Of a stretch of DNA of 64,000 nt, positions 57,126-64,000 are shown piece after piece. The position numbers were made by a program, and so were the translations under genes. Source of the DNA: Otatea glauca (Eukaryota; Streptophyta; Magnoliopsida; Poales; Poaceae); assembly GCA_036346275.1 (NCBI GenBank), contig CM070719.1:18393185-18457184 (forward strand), written 5' to 3'. Every line of letters begins with the position of its first letter. The stretch's first letter is position 1. The notes beneath the pieces are model-generated. The model was not told the origin of the DNA. It ran no database searches and saw only the letters and a program-made list of their open reading frames with translations.

Positions 57126-58714
57126 TGAAGGACCACGTGGAGGCTTACTCAGATTTGTGATGAGTATTTGACTAAGTTTGAGCTTGGGTTGCTCTTGTTT
57201 GAGTTTAATTTGAAATGGATTTTCAAATGGAAGCAATTTGAGGTCTTCTCTGTTTTCCCGGTGCTACCGGCCATGGTAGCGCGGTGCTACCGAGCGAGCG
57301 GTAGCACCAGACCAAATGGCCGGTGCGATATTTTCAGAGAGGGCATTATTTTGGGTTTTTGGCCGGGCGGTGCTACCGGCCATGGAAGCCCGGTGCTACC
57401 GGGTGAGCGGTAGCACCGGACTTTGGAGCAGTGTGAAAATTCCAGAGAATGGTGTTCTCTGGTGTTTGTGCAGTGCGGTAGCATCGGTCCACCATAGGCG
57501 GTGCTACCAGCCTGAGGGCGGTAGCACCGGCCAGAACAAACAAAGATGAATTTTAAAGTGTGGACTTCGATGAATTTTTTGCATATTTTTGTGGGCATTG
57601 CTATGTGAGGAGTTTCCTTGTTTTTGATGGTTGCAGGTCGTTGATGCTAGATCATGGTGAGGCGAAGGATGATCGGGACTAGGCGAGAAGCGTCGGAGGT
57701 CCAGACGGTTGGTGATCGCTGGAAGATGATCAGAGACGGAGTCGGGGCAATCCGTGAAGACAAAGAACGGATGAGATGCTAGCTAGGCGCTGCGTGGATC
57801 AATGAGGACCATTGGATCTTGGTCTAGTTGACAGGTTAGCGGGTCTAATTAGTGTGCTTTGAGAACCGTGCAAGAAAACCCGCTATGTGTGTGGGCTTTG
57901 GGTTAGCCCTTGCAAAGCTAGTTGAGTGGGTTAATCCTAGCCCTTGATGGATGCTCTAGGGTTTAGAGGCTCATCCAAGGGTGATAGGTGGCCCAAGAGT
58001 TGTATAAATAGGGGTGAAGGGGTAGCCTTCCCCCCTTGAAGGTTTGAGTTGCTCCTTTGAGCTTTGCCCACATCAAGTGAGGCTTTGTAAACCTTCCATC
58101 CAAAAAATACAAAAATTTTCCTTACCTTATTGCGCATTTTCATTATGTCTTTACTTTACGCAATTTAAATTCAGCATTTACTTTCCCGTATTTATATTCT
58201 CGCAATTTACTTTCTCGCAATTTGGATTTGCCTCCCCTCCTAAATGCTGTTGTTCTAAGATGTCTTGAGGTTGTTTATATGGTTTTACACTTCACTTGCA
58301 CCCTAGGATAGACTAAAAATCAAGTTTTCTATCAAGTTGTCATTTTGTCCACAACTTGTTCTTTGCGCAGCAGTCAGTCTTTGATTTTTAGAAACATCTA
58401 GAAAAATCCTTTTTGAGTGATTCTTATTGGAGAAGGTGCGGGACTCATATATCCATCTCTAGAAAATTTTGTGAGTCCACTGGTTGCACTGTTTGAGCGC
58501 TATGAAGTGAAAACCAAGCCTCAAACTTTCTGGTCGAAGTTTATGACTGTCTGTAATACTCGATTTTTCATGTCTATTATTCAAAGCTTTTTAATGTGAT
58601 TTTTGGCAGACTATTTCACGACTCAACTTATCATAGGGAAAAAATTCTTAAAAATTTTAGAGCAACAGAAACTTACTAACGACCTGCTCCAAGTGAGTAT
58701 AATTCTTAGAAAAT
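57126..58714 (+). repeat. Copia LTR of the element 1 family, inserted in LTR A
   Basis: Starts TGAAGGACCACGTGGAGGC and parallels the reverse complement of the element 1 LTRs: GTGATGAGTATTTGACT, GGTTGCAGG, AGACGGTTGG, TTGTATAAATAGGGGTG (TATA near 57998-58012), AATGCTGTTGTTC and TTTTGTGAGTCCAC-like U5 sequence. It is cut at 58715 by LTR B before reaching its own end. Divergence from element 1 is considerable. Confidence 0.82.
57255..57535. repeat. Cluster of GGTGCTACC/GGTAGCACC palindromic motifs
   Basis: Eight exact copies at 57260, 57283, 57300, 57369, 57392, 57409, 57500 and 57520 in both orientations. The triplet 57260/57283/57300 repeats with identical spacing at 57369/57392/57409, so a 109-bp unit is duplicated. 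The motifs lie in the 5' part of the Copia LTR (putative U3). Confidence 0.9.
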
Positions 58715-61700
58715 TGTGAGACCCCGTTCTGATGAACAGGAACCTCCATGTGATTACTGTGCTATTCCCTGGATCAGTAGCTAGCACTCACATGTTTACA
58801 ACAATTGGAATCACAACCATACCTCACATAGATTAAAGCGGAAACTATTACATAAAGGAAAAGCTACAACTCAGAGAATAAGGCAGCAAAAGAAGCAATA
58901 TCTTGTAGTTTGCCCATCCGACCCGCAGGCAACTGACAAGGCATAACTCCAGATAGAACATGACGAAGAAGATCCCGCAATCTGCGACGAAAGAGACTCG
59001 AAGCCTCGCTAACTTCCACCTAAAATAATAATTAAGCAAGGGTGAGTACTTTACGTACTCAGCAAGACTTGAGCAAAACCTACAATATATGCAGGCCATT
59101 TCAAAGGAAAGGCTAATACAGTTAATTTGCATAAAGCGAAATCGAATTGTAAAACAAGTTATCATTTGCAAACGGAATTTATAAAAGCAAGTTGATTGAT
59201 AAGAAATATATACAACTGTAAGTAATACTCACAGTCCTCCGTGACGTGAGTTCGAATAATCCAAACCATAAGGTCCATCAATGTCAACCCTTCGACATAA
59301 AACAACAGTTGCTAAAACAAGTTCAAACCAAATCAATTTTACAAAATACCAAAGACTCTAGCATGGAATAATGTCACCAAGTGTCCTTGACCGTGGACGC
59401 GGCTAATCGATTAGATTTACACTCTGCAGAGGTGTACACTTTACCCACAAGGAATGATCAACCTCTTCGCCAGATCAATTAACACACTTCCTTTGGTGTG
59501 TCGGCAAGGAGATCATACAGAGCCGTTACATTATCTAGACGTGGCTTTACACCAGCTCGGGACGTTAACCCTCGCCCTAAAAACAGAGACACTCACCCAA
59601 GTCGTGGATCCACATTTATCACACATAACACCACGTCTCTGTCCAGGGCAAGGCGTACACCGTTGCATTGGTATGTAGAAACCCTCTGACATGACTGACC
59701 GGAATGCCTGTGCAATCTCCCGCCTTCCATAGATGCAAAGCCACATCTAAACAACTTAATAGGCTAAGACCCGCCCATACAAGCCCTCGTGGTTGTACGA
59801 AAAATATGGATTCACCGTCCCATTGCTCGGTCCTTAATCCGACACGGGCGTACTCCACCCTACACTACGTGCAAACCCGTCTGCACATCCGGCTATTGCC
59901 AATAATCGCCCACATCAAACCATAGTTTTAATTTGGGGGGGGGGGGTTTAGCAAACTATCAGCAACCATTTTCCCAAAAAGGACCATTTAGGTTCCATAT
60001 AAAACATTTTAGGAAACAATTTTAATCATGATTATCTGACTCCTTGCCAAACAAGCATGGCTAAGCATGATTAATATGATCGCATATACCCAAGATGACA
60101 TTAAGTAATGTCTAGCCCTATTCTATGGTTATCAAGGTTCACATTTCCATAATTATCAAGGAGTTTCAAGTGACAACAGGTATATCTACCAATACCACAA
60201 AATAGCGAATTTACAGAAAGTAAACGCATGCATGAAACATTTTAGTAAACACAATGCAAATCAAGTATTGGGATCAAGATGATCAAAGGAGTGCTTGCCT
60301 TGCTTAATCATTGCTTACGGTGAAGATGAGGTCGCAACGGACGGAGTCGATGACGGAGGAAGGGACGTCGGATTCTACACGTCGATCAATCGAAAAAATA
60401 TAGCAAATAACAAGCTTTAATAAGGGCAAAAAGAAAACAGATAGAATACCAAATAAAGATTCACTAAAGAAAACAGGCATATATTAGGGTTTGAATTAGA
60501 TGATTTCATATCGTGTTTAGTTGATTAAATATCCATATTGATATTAGCTTTTAACATTGAGCATAAAACAGCTTCTTTTATAGCTTATCTATTCTTGAAT
60601 TATGAAGTATAGATGCTAAAATTATTTGGATTAATAGAACTAAGACATTAGAAAAAGGGGGTTATGCGAATAGCATTTAATCTGAAATGATATTACACAA
60701 GGAATGATTCAGAATAAGGTATATCTGATAAGTTAGGTTACTGGATTTACTTATGGTTTCTAAGAAGGTTCTGGTGATACAAATATATATTAACTATGGA
60801 TTTCTTCACTATTGCCAAGTTGCTTATTCATATTATGAAGTTCATGAACCATAAAACTTAGGGTTTTTTGGCTACTAGGATTTATATGCAAAACATAGTG
60901 AAATAAGATTATTTCTTCATAACAGGGTAATCTATAATTTGGATAGCAATCCTAAGCCGATTTCATACATCTTAGTGTTTAAACACGACATTATATTCAT
61001 TGTTGAAAAAGCTTATATGATAATAAGGTTTATGTCACAAAGAATTGGATTAGAAGTGTAGTGAACAATTATCACTTAGGGTTATAGCACGAGCTGGATT
61101 CAGATGAATATTAAGCTATAAACAAAATATTTTTCCAGAATATGATAGTACATATCCTAAATATCATTTCTGAACTGATCTTCATAATATTAGCATTTAG
61201 AAGAGATATTCTACGGGTTGTTAAAAATGCTTAAGTGTTTCATTTATTTAGAAAACATAACATTTTGGGTTAGTTACTAGACTCTTTTATATATAAACCT
61301 TAACGAAATAATATTCTTTCTTCAGAACATAGTAGCATACACTTTATAGAGTATCTCTACGCTATTTTCATAAATATTTTCATTTGGATGAGATACTTTA
61401 TAAGCTTCTGAAAAGGCTTAGTGGTCACAATGTTAACGCAATAAAGTTCAGTTTTTGATTTAAGTTTGCGATTACACCTTATAAGATAATCTATCCATTT
61501 ATCAGGTATAAACCTGGGATGACTATAAGAGTGTTTTAAAGTTAGTTTCGTGATATTTGGCTTTTATCCGAAATGTTTTCCATATAAACGATCATTAGGG
61601 CCTAATACGTACTTAGCCCAATTTGTATAAATATGAAGTACTTTTGCATAACCAAGAAGGATATTACTTCTCAAGATTCTAGGATTAAATTTTGTCAAAT

Positions 61701-62732
61701 TTGAAGTTCATTTGTGAAAGTTATAACTATTCAAACTATACAAGTATTGGAAATTCAATTATTTGATTAAGTGTTATTTATAACTTTGTTATAATGGTTC
61801 TTGTTGAATCATTTAGTTTGATCACATTAGATATTTAGAACCCAATTTCTTTTCATGACTTTGCTTTTCATTAACTATACATGTATACATTTTTCTACAT
61901 ATACAACGCTTATGTTCTTGATGCAATTTAAACTTGTGCACATATGATATTTCATTAAAAACATTTTAATAGTGACAAATTATTCATTCTAAAGGTTATA
62001 TATGTATGTATATACTACTGCTAATTAACCTATGCATATATATATATATATATATATATTTATACATACATCTTTTTCATTTGGATCATTTACTCTAATT
62101 ATAGGACTTATCCAACTCAAGTCTATTAAACATTTTGGTGCTGTAAAATAAACTAGTTCCATAGTCTATTCTACATATGCACATGTGTATAGATTTAACT
62201 GCTAGTTGCATGCACATACATATGTATCTTCTACTTTAGTATTTCCTTCTATTCATGAAACAATTCAAGTCGAGATTATTATTTAAATATGTTGACATAT
62301 TTAGGAGTACTACTGTCATATTAGCATTTAGAAATCAATTCTACTCATTTTGGATCTTCTTTTATACAAATTCTATATTTTTGAATATTTATAGAGTTGA
62401 GGACAACCTCTAATGGAAAATAATTCAAACAAAGTTCAATCCTAAATATTTTTGCAGAAATGGAACATTCATGATCTCAGAAACATGTGAGAATAAATTC
62501 ATGATTTTGGAAGTTGAAGTTTTTATATGTGCTTTAGGGTACAAAAAGGGGTTTTAAACAAATTTGATTAAGATTATTTAAATTGCAGTGATCATCTAAG
62601 TTTTGTTAGATATTCTGAATCCTTATGGCTTAATTCAAATTTAGAAACTTATTTCACCTTATTTGAACCTTCCTAGCAAAAGACATAAAGATATAAACCA
62701 AAAAGAAGTAAAAAGAAATTAAATGGGTAGGT

Positions 62733-62800
62733 GGATGCTGGGATTTGAAGACAGAACCTGCTGCTTCCAGAGAGAACGCACAACCACTGAGCTACAAGGC
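62733..62800 (-). repeat. tRNA-like sequence inside LTR B
   Basis: On the minus strand TAGCTCAGTGG (62784-62794), an A-box match, is followed about 38 bases later by TCTTCAAATCCC, a weak B-box, then a T-rich stretch with TTTTT. The 5' and 3' ends do not pair as an acceptor stem, so it is not a functional tRNA gene; a tRNA- or SINE-derived segment is the best reading. Confidence 0.4.
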
Positions 62801-62883
62801 TTTTTGCTACCAAATCGGCAAGCGAATTTATTTGAGGTATTCTGCATGGGTAACCACAAATGGAAGAAAAACGAGCGGGCGCT

Positions 62884-62945
62884 GCTTGAACTGGGGTTCA
62901 AACACTGGACTTCCTGGGCAGGAATAGCGGACTAACCACAGAGAT
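62884..62945 (-). repeat. Second tRNA-like sequence inside LTR B
   Basis: On the minus strand TGTGGTTAGTCCGC (A-box-like) is followed by GTTTGAACCCCAGTT (good B-box). It sits about 85 bases from the first tRNA-like segment in the same orientation, suggesting a tandem or dimeric tRNA-derived unit. Confidence 0.4.
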
Positions 62946-63184
62946 AAGTGCTCGGTTGTGAAAAGGTGACATGCCAAATTACTTGAACATTACCTACTCT
63001 CTCACTATAGAACCGAAGCAGAGTTGGCGCTAATGGAGCTCGCCTGCGACAAGCTGGTGTCGGAAACAGTGAATGGGTGGTATAGTAAGCATCAGTAGGT
63101 TATCGTGATTCTAGGGAAGAGCTTAATTGCTGCCGGCAACGACTAGAAGTGGGTCGCCATCGTGCGTGGCGGCGGCCGCTATGG

Positions 63185-63310
63185 CTGTGCGCGAAAGAAC
63201 ATATGTTTACATATCCATTCGTTCTTTTTTATGTTGTGCGCGAAAGAACGACTAGAAGTCTAAATGTAGCTTACATACGTTTACATATCCATTCGTTCTT
63301 TTTTATGTTA
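63185..63310 (+). repeat. Imperfect tandem repeat with CATTCGTTCTTTTTTATGTT
   Basis: Two units share GTGCGCGAAAGAAC and TACATATCCATTCGTTC then TTTTTTATGTT, the second unit carrying an extra ACTAGAAGTCTAAATGTAGC segment. It lies just left of the LTR C start. Confidence 0.8.
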
Positions 63311-63382
63311 CGAGCTATATAAGTTAATCGGCGAGTTGAAATGTAGCTTATATGTAGCATATATGCGCATGTGCACTCTAGT

Positions 63383-64000
63383 TGTAAGGCCCCCATTTTT
63401 GATAATAAATACCAAAAATGGATACCATGTGCATACAGTACTAGTCCCATGATCTGTAGCTAGTACGCACAAATACAAATTGATATCACAGTCATACACA
63501 AATTTTATTACACAGCGGAAGTAAGATTACATATTATTTTTACAATACCAAAAGTAAAACTGCAGTGGAGACAATTTCTTGTAGTATGCCTTTTAACCCA
63601 TTGTTCCACAGGCAACTGACAAGGGAAAAATCCTTAGATAAATTCATCGTTAATTCTCCCGTATCCTGCATCAACATACGAATCATCGGGGAAATCTGAT
63701 TCTTCACCTAAAAACATCAACATGGGCAAGTTGAGTACTTACGTACTCGCAAGACTTATGCAAATCCTAAAATACATGCAGGTCATTCTAATGGAAGGCT
63801 ATTAAGGTTGTTTTTGCATAAAGCCAGCCTGAATGGCAAACACAGAATAATAGATTACAAAACAGAAATTTAGTAAAAGCAATTTAGTATTGAAAGTGAT
63901 AGAATGTAAACATAAATAATTCACAAAAGCTTGAGTATAACGACCATATTCAAAACCAATTTCCACCGACATACAATGGAAATTTCTAACACATGGTAGA
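63383..64000. repeat. LTR C of the TGTAAGGCCCC family, partial (runs off window)
   Basis: Starts TGTAAGGCCCCCATTTTTG and is closest to the solo LTR at 28471 (shared ACCATGTGCATACAGTACTA and ACAAATTGATATCACAG). It sits in or beside LTR B. The rest lies beyond 64000. Confidence 0.85.

Larger units (their letters stand above)
58715..63382. repeat. LTR B of the TGTAACGACC family, inserted in the Copia LTR
   Basis: Starts TGTGAGACCCCGTTCTG against the middle of the Copia LTR and follows the family order: CCCTGGATCAGTAGCTAGC, AAGGGTGAGTACTTTACGTA, GTGGACGCGGCTAATCG, TAATCCGACACGGGCG, then a long AT-rich part (60400-62700) matching the solo LTR near 30200-30700 (ATTCTGAATC, AATTTAGAAACTTATTTCACC). 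At more than 4.6 kb it is longer than the 4.15-kb solo LTR. It contains an (AT)n run near 62034-62060 and 12 Gs at 59935-59946. Its end is not seen before LTR C. Confidence 0.8.

Noticed and set aside
57287..57598. 103-aa minus-strand frame over the palindrome array
   Set aside because: The frame is created by the repeated GGTGCTACC motifs; no homology expected.
62733..62800. Functional tRNA gene
   Set aside because: Acceptor-stem ends do not pair and the B-box is weak; kept only as tRNA-like sequence.

Overview
The window reads as intergenic heterochromatin from a large-genome grass (Poaceae). The evidence is the density of nested LTR retrotransposons of grass type, a Mutator-like (MULE) transposase beside a plant-mobile-domain gene, CACTA and hAT elements, a TTA-flanked MITE and an L1-type LINE. 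No intact ordinary host gene is visible. No rRNA, credible tRNA gene, CRISPR array or bacterial signature was seen. The species cannot be fixed from sequence alone. Nearly all coding sequence is pseudogenic, with stops and frameshifts in most domains.

Layout, left to right. (1) 1-13589: the 5' end of a minus-strand Gypsy element (gag at 1-995, LTR at about 1029-13589). Its LTR is split by a full-length minus-strand Copia element (1342-12308; two LTRs of about 1.6 kb, PBS, PPT and the 5-bp duplication GTTGG). (2) 13620-17040: an LTR fragment, a long near-perfect inverted repeat (14243-14877), a broken minus-strand fragment of an FDM/IDN2-like (XH-domain) gene and a minisatellite. (3) 17105-23336: an old minus-strand Copia relic split by a CACTA-type element (18865-21735) that carries gene-like exons. 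(4) 23351-about 25250: an old LTR related to the first Copia. (5) About 25260-37270: a plus-strand MULE with transposase (27768-34050) and a PMD gene (34302-36975). Its transposase is split by a 4.15-kb solo LTR (28471-32620, duplication GCTTC). (6) 37282-40126: LTR remnants, gene-like debris, tandem repeats and a MITE (39860-40047). (7) 40135-43214: an hAT element with terminal inverted repeats and an 8-bp duplication. (8) 43344-43604: a short Copia LTR remnant. (9) 44568-50872: a second complete minus-strand Copia with duplication ATAGC. (10) 51099-51771: a mini-CACTA with duplication AGC. (11) 52100-55429: a minus-strand LINE. (12) 55430-64000: a Russian-doll series of at least four LTRs inserted one into another.

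The elements work as separate selfish units, not as a pathway. Six insertions are supported by target-site duplications, two more (the large CACTA, and the PIF/Harbinger MITE with its TTA) less strongly, and together they give a relative chronology. The parts most worth a second look are the MULE-PMD two-gene cassette, the gene-derived inverted repeat next to the FDM/IDN2 fragment (a gene of the RNA-directed DNA methylation pathway), the CACTA carrying exons, the clusters of bZIP-type motifs and of palindromes in two LTR families, and the depth of nesting at the right end.
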